Positions 55,704 through 64,000 of a stretch of 64,000 nt of DNA are shown here, piece by piece (the stretch's first letter is position 1; each line of letters opens with the position of its first letter). The notes below the pieces were generated by a model that was not told the DNA's origin, ran no database searches, and worked only from the letters and a program-made list of their open reading frames with translations. Origin of the DNA: Bradyrhizobium sp. AUGA SZCCT0176. Lineage in GTDB: Bacteria; Pseudomonadota; Alphaproteobacteria; Rhizobiales; Xanthobacteraceae. The stretch covers positions 186,001 through 250,000 of the forward strand of contig NZ_JAFCMB010000007.1 in assembly GCF_018130145.1 (NCBI RefSeq). Direction: 5' to 3'. The position numbers and the translations under genes were made by a program.

Positions 55704-57971
55704 ATGCGGAGCACGTCGGGAGGCCCCCGCGTCTTGTTGAGACGGCTCCGCGAAACCATGGCGGAGCAGGTCTCCGCCCAGGAGCGGCTGGACAAGATCG
55801 TGGTCCTGATCGCGGCCAACATGGTGGCCGAGGTGTGCTCGACCTACGTGCTGCGCGTCGATAACACGCTCGAACTCTACGCCACCGAGGGTCTGAACCG
55901 CGACGCCGTCCATAGAACGGTCTTGAGCGCGCATGAGGGCCTGGTCGGCCTGGTCGCCAGCGAGGCCACCCCGCTCAACCTCTCCGACGCGCAAACCCAC
56001 CCGGCGTTCTCGTTCCGCCCGGAAACCGGCGAAGAAATCTATCATTCGTTCCTCGGCGTGCCGATCCTGCGCGCCGGCAACACGCTCGGCGTGCTGGTCG
56101 TGCAGAATCGCGCCAAGCGCACTTACGTCGAGGAAGAGGTCGAGGCGCTGCAGACCACCGCGATGGTGGTCGCCGAGATGATCGCCTCCGGCGAGCTGGC
56201 GGCGCTGGCGCAGCCCGGCGCGGAACCCGCGGCGCGGCATTCCCTGCACAAGGCCGGCGCGATCCTGTCCGACGGCATCGCGCTCGGCCACGTCGTGCTG
56301 CACGAGCCGCGCGTCGTCATCACCAATTACATTGCCGAAGACCTGCCGAAGGAAATCAAGAAGCTGGACGCGGCGCTGACCAAGCTGCGCGCCGATCTCG
56401 ACCGCATGCTGGAGCGCGGCGACGTCGCCGAGGGCGGCGAGCACCGCGAGGTGCTGGAAGCCTACCGCATGTTCGCCAACGACCATGGCTGGTCGCACAA
56501 GCTGCACGAGGCGGTCGCCACCGGCCTCACGGCGGAAGCCGCCGTCGAGCGCGTGCAGTCCGACACCCGCGCGCGCATGCTGCGTTCGACCGATCCCTAT
56601 TTGCGCGACCGCCTGCACGACCTCGAAGATCTCGGCCACCGCCTGATGCGGCAATTGGTCGGCCAGGACCACGCGCCGTCACGCGAACAGCTGCCCGACA
56701 ATGCGATCCTGATCGCGCGCGCGATGGGCCCGGCCGCCCTGCTCGACTATGACCGCAAGCGCCTGCGCGGCCTGGTGCTGGAGGAAGGCACCGCCAATTC
56801 CCACGTCTCGATCGTGGCGCGCGCGCTCGGCATTCCCGCGGTCGGCGAAATCCCGAACGCGCCGGGGCTCGCCGATCCCGGCGACGCCATCATCGTCGAT
56901 GGCACCTCGGGCTCGATCTATGTGCGCCCTTCGGCCGAGATCGAATCGGCCTATGCCGAGCGGGTCCGGTTCCGCGCGCGGCGGCAGGCGCAATATTCGG
57001 CGCTGCGCGACAAGCCCTGCGTGACCAAAGACGGCCAGAAGATCGAGCTGATGATCAATGCCGGCCTCGTCATCGACCTGCCGCATATCGACGACACCGG
57101 CAGCGCCGGCATCGGGCTGTTCCGCACCGAACTGCAATTCATGGTCGGCCAGAGCCTGCCGCGCACCTCTGACCAGCTCGCGCTGTATCGCACGGTGCTG
57201 GACGCCGCGGGATCGAAACCGGTCACGTTCCGCACGCTCGACATCGGCGGCGACAAGGCGCTGCCCTACATGGAGACCGTGATCGAGGAAAATCCCGCGC
57301 TCGGCTGGCGCGCGATCCGGCTCGGGCTCGACCGGCCCGGCCTGTTGCGCGGCCAGATTCGCGCACTATTGCGCGCCGGCGGCGGCCGCGCGCTGAAGAT
57401 CATGTTCCCGATGATTTCGGAAGTCGCCGAGTTCGATCAGGCCAAAGCCATCGTCGAGCGCGAGCTGACCTATCTGCGTCAGCACGGCCACGCGCTGCCG
57501 GAACGCATCGACGTCGGCACCATGGTCGAAGTGCCGGCGCTGCTTTACCAGATGGACGAACTCCTGAAGAAGGTCGATTTCATCTCGATCGGATCGAACG
57601 ACCTGTTCCAGTTCATGTTCGCGGTCGACCGCGGCAATGCCAAGGTCTCCGAACGGTTCGACACCATGTCGGCGCCGATCTTGAGGGCCTTGCGCGACAT
57701 CGTGCGCAAGGCCGATGCGGCAAAGAAAAGCGCCTCGCTGTGCGGCGAGATGGCGTCAAAACCGCTCGGCGCGCTGGCGCTGATCGCGCTTGGTTACCGC
57801 TCGCTGTCGCTGTCGGCGACCGCGCATGGCCCGGTGAAAGCGCTGATCCTCGATCTCGATGCCAGGAAGGCCGAGGCCGTCATGATGCCGCTACTCGAAG
57901 CGCCGTCCGGCAGCGTCTCGATCCGGCAGAAGCTGACGGAATTCGCGGAAGCCGAAGGGTTGTCGTTGTAG
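55704..57971 (+). CDS. ptsP: PTS-Ntr phosphoenolpyruvate-protein phosphotransferase
   Basis: The 755-aa enzyme starts the nitrogen PTS: PEP phosphorylates it and it passes phosphate to Npr. It has an N-terminal GAF domain (residues ~25-165), a His domain with GTANSHVSIVARALGIPAV (the phosphorylated His), and a C-terminal PEP-binding barrel with GLFRTELQF, GSNDLFQFMFAVDR and the active Cys in SLCGEMAS. Start at 55704 has GGAGGA upstream. GAF sensing of glutamine is known in E. coli PtsP; here inferred. About 290 bp upstream carry no gene. Confidence 0.95.
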   Translation: MRSTSGGPRVLLRRLRETMAEQVSAQERLDKIVVLIAANMVAEVCSTYVLRVDNTLELYATEGLNRDAVHRTVLSAHEGLVGLVASEATPLNLSDAQTHPAFSFRPETGEEIYHSFLGVPILRAGNTLGVLVVQNRAKRTYVEEEVEALQTTAMVVAEMIASGELAALAQPGAEPAARHSLHKAGAILSDGIALGHVVLHEPRVVITNYIAEDLPKEIKKLDAALTKLRADLDRMLERGDVAEGGEHREVLEAYRMFANDHGWSHKLHEAVATGLTAEAAVERVQSDTRARMLRSTDPYLRDRLHDLEDLGHRLMRQLVGQDHAPSREQLPDNAILIARAMGPAALLDYDRKRLRGLVLEEGTANSHVSIVARALGIPAVGEIPNAPGLADPGDAIIVDGTSGSIYVRPSAEIESAYAERVRFRARRQAQYSALRDKPCVTKDGQKIELMINAGLVIDLPHIDDTGSAGIGLFRTELQFMVGQSLPRTSDQLALYRTVLDAAGSKPVTFRTLDIGGDKALPYMETVIEENPALGWRAIRLGLDRPGLLRGQIRALLRAGGGRALKIMFPMISEVAEFDQAKAIVERELTYLRQHGHALPERIDVGTMVEVPALLYQMDELLKKVDFISIGSNDLFQFMFAVDRGNAKVSERFDTMSAPILRALRDIVRKADAAKKSASLCGEMASKPLGALALIALGYRSLSLSATAHGPVKALILDLDARKAEAVMMPLLEAPSGSVSIRQKLTEFAEAEGLSL

Positions 57972-58025
57972 CGAGGCTCTGCCCCGGCAACACCCCCTTC
58001 CCTTTGCGCCATTGAGAACTCCGAC

Positions 58026-59105
58026 ATGTTACCCGAAGCCAAACTCGATATCCTGCTCGCCCATCACGCTTCGCTCGAGGCGGAGCTGCTCGGTCAATTG
58101 AGCTCAGAGAAATACGTCCAGATCACGCGCGAGCTCGCCGAGCTCAATCCACTGATCGATGCCGTCAAGGCCTATCGCGCGGCGCGCGCCGAGATAACAG
58201 ACACCGAGACGTTGCTGGCGGATTCCGCGGCCGATCCTGACATGCGCGGCATGGCGGAAGCCGAGCTCGAGACGCTGCAGACGCGCGTTGGCGAACTCGA
58301 GCAGAAGATCCGCGTCGCACTGTTACCGAAAGACGCGATGGACGACCGCAACGTGATGCTGGAAATCCGCGCCGGCACCGGCGGCGACGAGGCCTCGCTG
58401 TTCGCCGGCGACCTGTTCCGGATGTATGAGCGTTTTGCCGCGCTGCAGGGCTGGAAGGTCGAGGTGATCTCCGCCAGCGAGGGCACCATGGGCGGCTACA
58501 AGGAAATCATCGCCGAGGTGCAGGGCCGCGGCGCGTTCGCCAAACTGAAATTCGAATCCGGCGTGCATCGGGTGCAGCGGGTGCCCGACACCGAGACCCA
58601 GGGCCGCATCCACACCTCGGCGGCAACCGTTGCGGTGCTGCCCGAGGTCGAGGATGTCGACGTCGACATCAAGAACGACGATCTGCGGATCGAGACCATG
58701 CGCGCGCAGGGCGCCGGCGGCCAGCACGTCAACAAGACCGAATCGGCGATCCGCATCACCCATATCCCGACCGGCATCGTCGTGATGATGCAGGACAGCC
58801 GCTCGCAGCATAAGAACCGCGCCTCGGCGATGAACATCCTGCGCTCGCGCATCTACGACGCCGAGCAACAGCGCATCAATGCGACCCGCGCGGCCGACCG
58901 CCGCGAGAAGGTCGGCTCCGGCGACAGAAGCGAGCGCATCCGCACCTATAATTTCCCGCAAGGCCGCGTCACCGATCACCGCATCAATCTGACGCTCTAC
59001 AAACTGCCGCAGGTGATCGCGGGCGAAAGCTTGAGCGAATTGACCGACGCGCTGACGACCGAGCACCAGGCCGCTCAACTCGCCGCCCAGGGCACGGCGG
59101 CGTGA
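58026..59105 (+). CDS. prfA: Peptide chain release factor 1
   Basis: The 359-aa RF1 recognises UAA and UAG and triggers peptide release. The GGQ motif is at residues 231-233 (GAGGQHVNKTESAIR), and the anticodon-like PxT region lies in RVPDTETQGR-like VQRVPDTETQGRIHTSA. Its TGA stop overlaps the GTG start of prmC, which methylates the Gln of GGQ. Confidence 0.97.
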   Translation: MLPEAKLDILLAHHASLEAELLGQLSSEKYVQITRELAELNPLIDAVKAYRAARAEITDTETLLADSAADPDMRGMAEAELETLQTRVGELEQKIRVALLPKDAMDDRNVMLEIRAGTGGDEASLFAGDLFRMYERFAALQGWKVEVISASEGTMGGYKEIIAEVQGRGAFAKLKFESGVHRVQRVPDTETQGRIHTSAATVAVLPEVEDVDVDIKNDDLRIETMRAQGAGGQHVNKTESAIRITHIPTGIVVMMQDSRSQHKNRASAMNILRSRIYDAEQQRINATRAADRREKVGSGDRSERIRTYNFPQGRVTDHRINLTLYKLPQVIAGESLSELTDALTTEHQAAQLAAQGTAA

Positions 59106-59992
59106 GCGCCGACGACGCTTTCGCCGGACAAACCGTCGAGACGGCGCGGCGCACGCTCGCCGCGCGCTTCAAAACCGGCGCGATCGACTCCAGCGAAATC
59201 GATGCGCGTTTGCTGATTGGCGCGGTGCTTGGCCTCGATCTCACTGGTTTGATCACGGCCGCACAGCGGCAGCTCACGGCAGATGAAGCAACGCGGCTGG
59301 ACCATTTCGCGCAGCGTCGGCTGCAAAGCGAGCCGGTCGCGCGCATTGTCGGTCACAAGGAGTTCTGGGGCCTGCCGCTCAAACTCTCGGCAGCGACGCT
59401 GGTGCCGCGGCCCGATACCGAGACGGTGGTCGAGCTGGCGCTGGAATTGCTGCGTGCCGACGGCGCGCCAGGTCGCACATTGCGCATCGCCGATCTCGGC
59501 ACCGGCTCGGGCGCGATTCTGCTAGCGCTGTTGTCGGAATTGCCAGGCGCGCACGGGTTCGGCACCGATATTTCGGTGGCGGCCTTGCAGACCGCCGAGA
59601 CCAACGCCGCGGATGCGGGCCTTGCCGATCGCGCAACGTTCGTCGCGTGCGATTACGCCACCGGGTTGTCCGCACCCTTCGACCTGATCGTGTCCAACCC
59701 GCCCTATATCCGCTCGGCTGATATCGCGGGTCTGGCCGCCGATGTCAGGGAATATGACCCGCGGGCGGCGCTCGATGGCGGCGCCGACGGGCTGGATGCC
59801 TACCGCGCGCTGATCCCGCAGGCCGCACTTCTCCTGGCGCCGGGCGCGGCCCTGGTTGTGGAGGCCGGGGAGGGCCAAAGTGGGCAAATCCAGGCCTTGA
59901 TGGCGGCTGCGGGGCTAATCCCAGCAGGCGCCCCCAAAGCCGATCTGGCGGGCATTCCGCGGGCGGTCGCGGGCGGCAAAATGCCCCGATAA
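59102..59992 (+). CDS. prmC: Release factor glutamine methyltransferase PrmC
   Basis: The 296-aa SAM enzyme methylates the GGQ glutamine of release factors. Its motifs are DLGTGSGAILLALLSE (SAM) and SNPPYIRSADI (the NPPY glutamine-binding motif). The start is a GTG at 59102 overlapping the prfA stop by 4 bp, as in most genomes. N-terminal helical domain about 80 residues. Confidence 0.95.
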   Translation: MSADDAFAGQTVETARRTLAARFKTGAIDSSEIDARLLIGAVLGLDLTGLITAAQRQLTADEATRLDHFAQRRLQSEPVARIVGHKEFWGLPLKLSAATLVPRPDTETVVELALELLRADGAPGRTLRIADLGTGSGAILLALLSELPGAHGFGTDISVAALQTAETNAADAGLADRATFVACDYATGLSAPFDLIVSNPPYIRSADIAGLAADVREYDPRAALDGGADGLDAYRALIPQAALLLAPGAALVVEAGEGQSGQIQALMAAAGLIPAGAPKADLAGIPRAVAGGKMPR

Positions 59993-60523
59993 GGCCCTAT
60001 TGGAACGCAAAAAAACCGCTTGGAATATTGCCCGGGAGCGACTACGTTCCGCTCACAACATCGGTCCAGGGTTGCCGCCCCCGTAATAACGGGTGGAGGC
60101 CTGAGTTCTCGAAACGAGAGCCCGCCGAGTGAAAGGTTCCAAAACGCAGGTCCAATCGAGCGCAATAGCCTGAGCTGTGCTGCTCTCGACCGCAAAGCGA
60201 ACGAAAGCCTGATATTGCGCTTGAATACCTACGCAAGAAACAGTCACGCAAAACAGTTACGTAGAGCCTGTGCTCCAGCGGCTGTTGAGCTTGTTTCGGC
60301 CGGGCGTGTTTCTGTTGGGCTGGTTTTGGCAGGCTAAGTAATTTGGTCCGGCCGGCTGTGAACGCCGGCGGTTGGGGAACGCGTCCTTGTTGAACGCGAG
60401 GGTTGGCGAAATCGACGTCATGAATTTGAACGACACCGTGAATCGGTGCGCACAGTCGTGTGCCCTATCCGGTGAGGCTACGACGGCAACGGCATAACTT
60501 CAGGGCTGGAATAAAGGCGAGAC
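59993..60523 (+). other. Long leader before the DUF4167 gene
   Basis: About 530 bp with no protein gene that I trust. It is rich in inverted repeats: for example GCCGGCTGTGAACGCCGGC at 60351-60369, and an imperfect stem around 60085-60130. A non-coding RNA or a long 5' leader is possible, but no known RNA family was recognised. Confidence 0.4.
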
Positions 60524-61288
60524 ATGAGAAACGGTCAGAACAACAAGCGGATGCGTAACCGGAATAACAACAATAATAACAACAACAACAATAATAACCG
60601 GCGCGGTCAAAACCCGATGACCCGGGTGTTCGAATCGAACGGACCCGACATCAAGATTCGCGGCACCGCCTCCCACGTTGCGGAGAAATACGTCCAGTTG
60701 GCGCGTGACGCACGCTCATCCGGCGACCCGGTTGCGGCCGAGAATTACTACCAGCACGCCGAACATTATTTCCGCCTGATCGCTGCCGCCCAGGAGCAAT
60801 TCCGGCAGAACCAGCCGCAGCCGCGCACCGAAAACGAAATGCCGGCCGAGGAGCACGACGAAGAAGGCGAGAACTTCAATCATTTCGGCCAGGAGCCGGG
60901 CTTCGTGCCGCAGCAGCAACAGCCGTTCGTGCCACGCGAGAACAATCAGCAGCGCGATTTCCAGCCGCGTGAGGGGCAACCCTTCCCGCGCGACCGCGAC
61001 CAGCAGCCGCGCGAGCATCATCGCGAACAACGCGAACATCGTCCGCAGCCGCAATATCAGCCGCAGCCCCAGCCGCAGCCGGTGATTGCCGATACCGGCG
61101 GTGTCGACCGCCTGCCGTCTTTCATCACCGGGCCGCAGCCGCAGGTGAACGCCGCACCCGGCGCCTTCGAAGGCAATGGCGGCGGTGAACGTTTCCCGCG
61201 CCGGCGCCGCCGGCCGCACGGCCCGCGTCCCGACAACGCAGCCGCCGCGCCGGTCCCGAGCGAAGATTTCAATCCGGGGAATGAGTAG
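60524..61288 (+). CDS. DUF4167 domain-containing protein
   Basis: The 254-aa protein has the DUF4167 domain near the N-terminus (SNGPDIKIRGTASHVAEKYV, residues ~36-100, then ENYYQHAEHYFRLIAAAQEQ) after a run of 12 Asn coded by mixed AAC/AAT triplets (codons 14-25). The rest is a low-complexity Gln/Pro/Arg-rich tail. The charge and Arg/Gln pattern suggest nucleic-acid or RNA association, but function is unknown. AAAGGCGAGAC precedes the ATG. Confidence 0.9.
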   Translation: MRNGQNNKRMRNRNNNNNNNNNNNNRRGQNPMTRVFESNGPDIKIRGTASHVAEKYVQLARDARSSGDPVAAENYYQHAEHYFRLIAAAQEQFRQNQPQPRTENEMPAEEHDEEGENFNHFGQEPGFVPQQQQPFVPRENNQQRDFQPREGQPFPRDRDQQPREHHREQREHRPQPQYQPQPQPQPVIADTGGVDRLPSFITGPQPQVNAAPGAFEGNGGGERFPRRRRRPHGPRPDNAAAAPVPSEDFNPGNE

Positions 61289-61323
61289 TTAGCGTAAGCG
61301 CCAGCTGCGCACAGGCAGTTTTC

Positions 61324-61358
61324 AAAGGGTGGGCATCGCGCAAGCGTGCCCGCCCTTT
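61324..61358. terminator. Bidirectional intrinsic terminator
   Basis: AAAGGGTGGGCA (61324-61335) pairs with TGCCCGCCCTTT (61347-61358), one G-T wobble, and is followed by a T-run on the plus strand and the complementary T-run on the minus strand. It serves the convergent DUF4167 and methyltransferase genes; the latter's stop is at 61360. Confidence 0.75.
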
Positions 61359-61359
61359 T

Positions 61360-62103
61360 TCATGCCCGCGTCGCCGTCGTCGACGATGGCACCAGCACCG
61401 GCTGCAGCGAAGGAATCAGCCGCGTGCGTTCGCGATGCGCGGGAATCGCGCGATAGACCTGCTTGGTCGCCTCCACGATGTGCACGCCGGCGAACGGCAG
61501 CGACAGCGCCGCGCCGACGCGCTCCCACGCCATCGCCGAACGCAGGAACCAGCCTTTGCCGACCGGCGGCAGGAACAGCGCCTCGCCCCACGCCGTCGGC
61601 GTGAACCAGGTCTGCCGCAGCAATTGCGTGATCTGCGCGCGCGAATAGGGTCGGCCATGGCCGAACGGCGTGTTGTCGGTGCGGGTCCACACGCCGCGGC
61701 GATTGGGAATCACCGCGATCAGGCGCCCCGACGGCGCCAGCACACGCCACACCTCGCGCAGCAAACGTTCCGGATCGTCCGACATTTCCAGCGCATGCAC
61801 CAGCAGGATGCGATCGACGGCGGCGTCCGGCAACGGCATCGAGAATTCATCGATCAGGGTCGCCAGCGCCGGCCGCGCCGTCGGCCATTTCAGCACGCCC
61901 TGCGCCGCCGGCATGAACGCGATGCAGCGTTCGGAATCTTCGCGAAACAGCCCGAGATAGGGCGTGGGATAACCTAGCCCGAGCACGCGAAGCCCATCCG
62001 CATCGGGCCATCGCGCCCGGATGCCGCGATTGATCAGCTGCCGCGCCACGATGCCGAGGCGGCGCGAATAGAAATCGCGGAGATCGATGACGTCGATGGT
62101 CAT
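61360..62103 (-). CDS. Class I SAM-dependent methyltransferase
   Basis: A 247-aa methyltransferase-like protein. The SAM-binding motif I is degenerate (RVLGLGYPTPYLGLF), but the post-motif LLVHALEMSDDPERLLREVW and RVLAPSGRLIAVIPNRRGVW are typical of type-11 enzymes. The target is unknown. It is divergent from gloB, and its neighbourhood beside a glyoxalase II gene recurs in Rhizobiales as far as I recall. Confidence 0.88.
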   Translation of the reverse strand: MTIDVIDLRDFYSRRLGIVARQLINRGIRARWPDADGLRVLGLGYPTPYLGLFREDSERCIAFMPAAQGVLKWPTARPALATLIDEFSMPLPDAAVDRILLVHALEMSDDPERLLREVWRVLAPSGRLIAVIPNRRGVWTRTDNTPFGHGRPYSRAQITQLLRQTWFTPTAWGEALFLPPVGKGWFLRSAMAWERVGAALSLPFAGVHIVEATKQVYRAIPAHRERTRLIPSLQPVLVPSSTTATRA

Positions 62104-62312
62104 GGGTTCAATCTATCACGCCGCTATTCCCCGCGGGGCCTGGAAATTTGCATTGCCGCAGGAGCGTTAACGCCATATTTCCTGCCCATATGTGGCGTGT
62201 TAGAGCTTGATCGGGAAAGGCGCGCCCCGCACTTCAATGGCGGGGTGGGCCCCGGTTTTCCGAAGAAATCATGCTCAGGCAAGAAATCACTCATACTGTT
62301 CGTGGAGATACC

Positions 62313-63080
62313 ATGGCTTCGGAAATTCGCACCTTTACCTGCCTCAACGACAATTTCGGCTATCTGATCCACGATGGCGCGACCAAAGCGACCGCCTCGA
62401 TCGACGCGCCGGAAGCCGGCCCCATCCTCAAGGCGCTGGAGCGCGAAGGCTGGACGCTGACGGATATTCTGATCACCCATCACCACCACGACCATGTCGG
62501 CGGCGTCGCCGAGCTGAAGCAGAAGTACAATTGCCGCGTCGTCGCCCCGCACGACAAATCCGCTGGTATCGCCAATGTCGATCTGCGCGCCGCCCATGGC
62601 GACGTCATCAAGGTCGGCAGCCTCCTGGTGCGTGTGCTGGAAACGCCCGGCCACACGCTCGACCACATCTCCTATGTGTTCGACAGCGAGAAAGCGCTGT
62701 TCGCCGCCGACACGCTGTTCTCGATCGGATGCGGCCGGGTGTTCGAAGGCGACTATCCCATGATGTGGGATTCGCTGCTGAAGCTGCGCGCGCTGCCGGA
62801 TGATTTCAAACTCTATTGCGGCCACGAATATACCGCCTCCAACGTCAAATTCGCGCTCACGGTCGAGCCCGACAATCCCGCATTGGTCGCGCGTGCCGCG
62901 GAAGTGTCCAGACTGCGCGCCGAGAACAAGCCGACGATTCCAACCCTGCTCGGCGAGGAAAAGAAGGCCAACGTGTTCCTGCGCGCCGACGAGCCGTCGG
63001 TCGCCGCCAAGCTGCACATGAAGGGCGCCAACGCCGCCGACGTGTTCGGCGAATTGCGTGAACGCAAGAACAAGTCCTGA
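62313..63080 (+). CDS. gloB: Hydroxyacylglutathione hydrolase (glyoxalase II)
   Basis: The 255-aa metallo-beta-lactamase-fold enzyme hydrolyses S-lactoylglutathione to lactate and glutathione in methylglyoxal detoxification. The metal site is THHHHDHVGG (H56, H58, D60, H61), with further ligands in TPGHTLDH and YCGHEYT. The ATG at 62313 has GGAG five bases before it; the frame from 62271 is an extension without support. Its stop shares a base with the cupin start. Confidence 0.96.
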   Translation: MASEIRTFTCLNDNFGYLIHDGATKATASIDAPEAGPILKALEREGWTLTDILITHHHHDHVGGVAELKQKYNCRVVAPHDKSAGIANVDLRAAHGDVIKVGSLLVRVLETPGHTLDHISYVFDSEKALFAADTLFSIGCGRVFEGDYPMMWDSLLKLRALPDDFKLYCGHEYTASNVKFALTVEPDNPALVARAAEVSRLRAENKPTIPTLLGEEKKANVFLRADEPSVAAKLHMKGANAADVFGELRERKNKS

Positions 63081-63529
63081 TGACGCTTCCGGCAAGTACT
63101 GCCGAGACAAGTGCCGCCGAGATCATCGCGCGGCTCGAGCTGAAGCCGCATCCGGAAGGCGGGCATTATCGCGAGACGTTTCGCGATTCCCGCACCGATG
63201 CGAACGGCCGTTCGCGATCCACCGCGATCTATTTCCTGCTGGCGCGCGGCGAGCGCTCGCACTGGCATCGCATTGATGCCGTCGAGGTCTGGCATTACTA
63301 CGCCGGCAGCGCGCTGACGTTGAAAATCGCCGACGATGACGGGCAATGGAGTTTCAGGCTCGGCCCGAACCTCGCCGCCGGCGAGCAGCCGCAGGCGATC
63401 GTGCCGCCCGACACCTGGCAAGCCGCCGAGAGCACCGGCGACTGGACATTGGTCGGCTGCACGGTTGCGCCGGGATTCGATTTTGCAACGTTCGAGATGG
63501 CGCCGAAGGATTGGGAGCCTTCTTCGTAG
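63080..63529 (+). CDS. Cupin domain protein, DUF985 family
   Basis: A 149-aa cupin-fold protein: LKPHPEGGHYRETFRDSRTD, LLARGERSHWHRIDAVEVWH and the cupin signature at APGFDFATFEM are the DUF985 family marks. Function unknown; possibly a sugar or small-molecule binding or isomerase-like enzyme. Its stop lies within a palindromic repeat (63525-63610). It is translationally coupled to gloB (1-bp overlap). Confidence 0.92.
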   Translation: MTLPASTAETSAAEIIARLELKPHPEGGHYRETFRDSRTDANGRSRSTAIYFLLARGERSHWHRIDAVEVWHYYAGSALTLKIADDDGQWSFRLGPNLAAGEQPQAIVPPDTWQAAESTGDWTLVGCTVAPGFDFATFEMAPKDWEPSS

Positions 63530-63610
63530 GATGGGTGGAGCGAAGCGATACCCATCAGTTGCGTCCGTGCGGTGAGATGATGGGTATCGCTGCGCTCCAC
63601 CCATCCTACG
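63525..63610. repeat. 86-bp palindromic repeat supplying stop codons to both neighbours
   Basis: CGTAGGATGGGTGGAGCG at the left end pairs with CGCTCCACCCATCCTACG at the right end (one mismatch near the inner part), and inner arms GATACCCATCA/TGATGGGTATC extend it. The TAG of the cupin gene (63527-63529) and the TAG of the opposite transporter gene (63606-63608) both lie in the outer CGTAGG of the repeat. Confidence 0.85.
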
Positions 63611-64000
63611 GTCTTTTTCTCCACACCATATCCTTTGCCGCGATCAGGCCGCCGCCGGCGATCAGGATCGCGGCAATCGCAATCGTGGCGCTCGCCGTGG
63701 CAAAGCCTGCGAGGATCAAAAACGCGGTCGAGAGCAGCGGCGTCGCATAGGATGCCGCGCCGAGCACGCGGATGTCGCCACGCTTCATGCCGATGTCCCA
63801 GGTAAAGAACGCAGCGCCGACCGGACCGACGCCGAGTGCGATAATGGCAAGCCATTGCCCTGACGTTTCAGGCCAGACCGTGGTCTCGACCATGCCGTGG
63901 ACGAGAGCCGCGAGCAGTGCGGTGGCGAGGCAAAAGCCGGCCACCGCGTCGGTCGGCACCGCCTTGAGCTTGCGCGACATCACCGAATAGGCCGCCCACA
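63606..64000 (-). CDS. EamA/DMT-family transporter, partial at right edge
   Basis: The window holds the C-terminal ~130 residues of a membrane transporter; the frame continues past the right edge. Helices are AGFCLATALLAALVHGMVET, WLAIIALGVGPVGAAFFTWD and ATASATIAIAAILIAGGGLI, with the preceding WAAYSVMSR that matches DMT proteins. Substrate unknown. It is convergent with the cupin gene across the repeat. Confidence 0.85.
   Translation of the reverse strand, partial: WAAYSVMSRKLKAVPTDAVAGFCLATALLAALVHGMVETTVWPETSGQWLAIIALGVGPVGAAFFTWDIGMKRGDIRVLGAASYATPLLSTAFLILAGFATASATIAIAAILIAGGGLIAAKDMVWRKRP

Noticed and set aside
59993..60523. 6S RNA or other named RNA gene
   Set aside because: I could not match the required closing stems and central bulge; kept only as an unassigned structured gap.

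Overview
The window is high-GC alphaproteobacterial chromosome, almost certainly from a Bradyrhizobium or close relative in the Nitrobacteraceae. The evidence is the gene set (cobS/cobT cobaltochelatase operon, PtsP of the nitrogen PTS, DUF4167, DUF2336 and DUF1178 proteins, a Bug/TctC receptor, a TadG-like Flp protein) and the dense palindromic intergenic repeats. No rRNA, tRNA or CRISPR array was seen.

Layout. (1) 1-4.5 kb is an accessory island end: a Cys-rich GDCCVxC protein, two orphan ORFs, a large protein ending in an Apea-like HEPN domain, and a tyrosine integrase beside the core junction. (2) 4.5-9.9 kb carries repeats, a DUF2336 protein, an old-yellow-enzyme reductase, a Bug receptor and a Tat-exported phytase-like protein. 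(3) 9.9-13.2 kb is a cobS-GNAT-cobT operon. (4) 13.5-19 kb has a DedA protein, two divergent citrate-synthase paralogues (one with a fused helix-turn-helix), a J-domain protein, BolA and a P-loop kinase. (5) 19-35.2 kb is housekeeping: pyrF, a CorC/HlyC protein, aroB-aroK, xerD, accA, an L,D-transpeptidase, secA, a parvulin isomerase, argJ, a TadG-like protein and mutT.

(6) 35.2-47.7 kb is a second accessory stretch. It holds a 1-kb repeat-rich desert, a nuclease-fold protein, gene remnants, a mannose/glycan module (phosphomannose isomerase, two-domain glycosyltransferase, GH130), a LysR-controlled redox operon (SDR, DUF417, AhpD-like) and a MarR/SnoaL divergent pair. Two remnants of gene 3' ends (LysR at 37.4 kb, methyltransferase at 43.3 kb) suggest past insertion or recombination here. 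(7) 47.7 kb to the end returns to core genes: methyltransferase, comF, grxC, nitrilase, DUF1178, a broken gene at 51.2 kb, an EamA transporter, ubiG, lysC, ptsP, prfA-prmC, DUF4167, gloB and a DUF985 cupin.

The strongest candidates for something undescribed are the divergent HTH-citrate synthase/citrate synthase pair with palindromes between them and complementary active-site substitutions, the mannose/GT/GH130 module, the HEPN gene beside the integrase, and a roughly 240-bp structured dispersed repeat present in two inverted copies.
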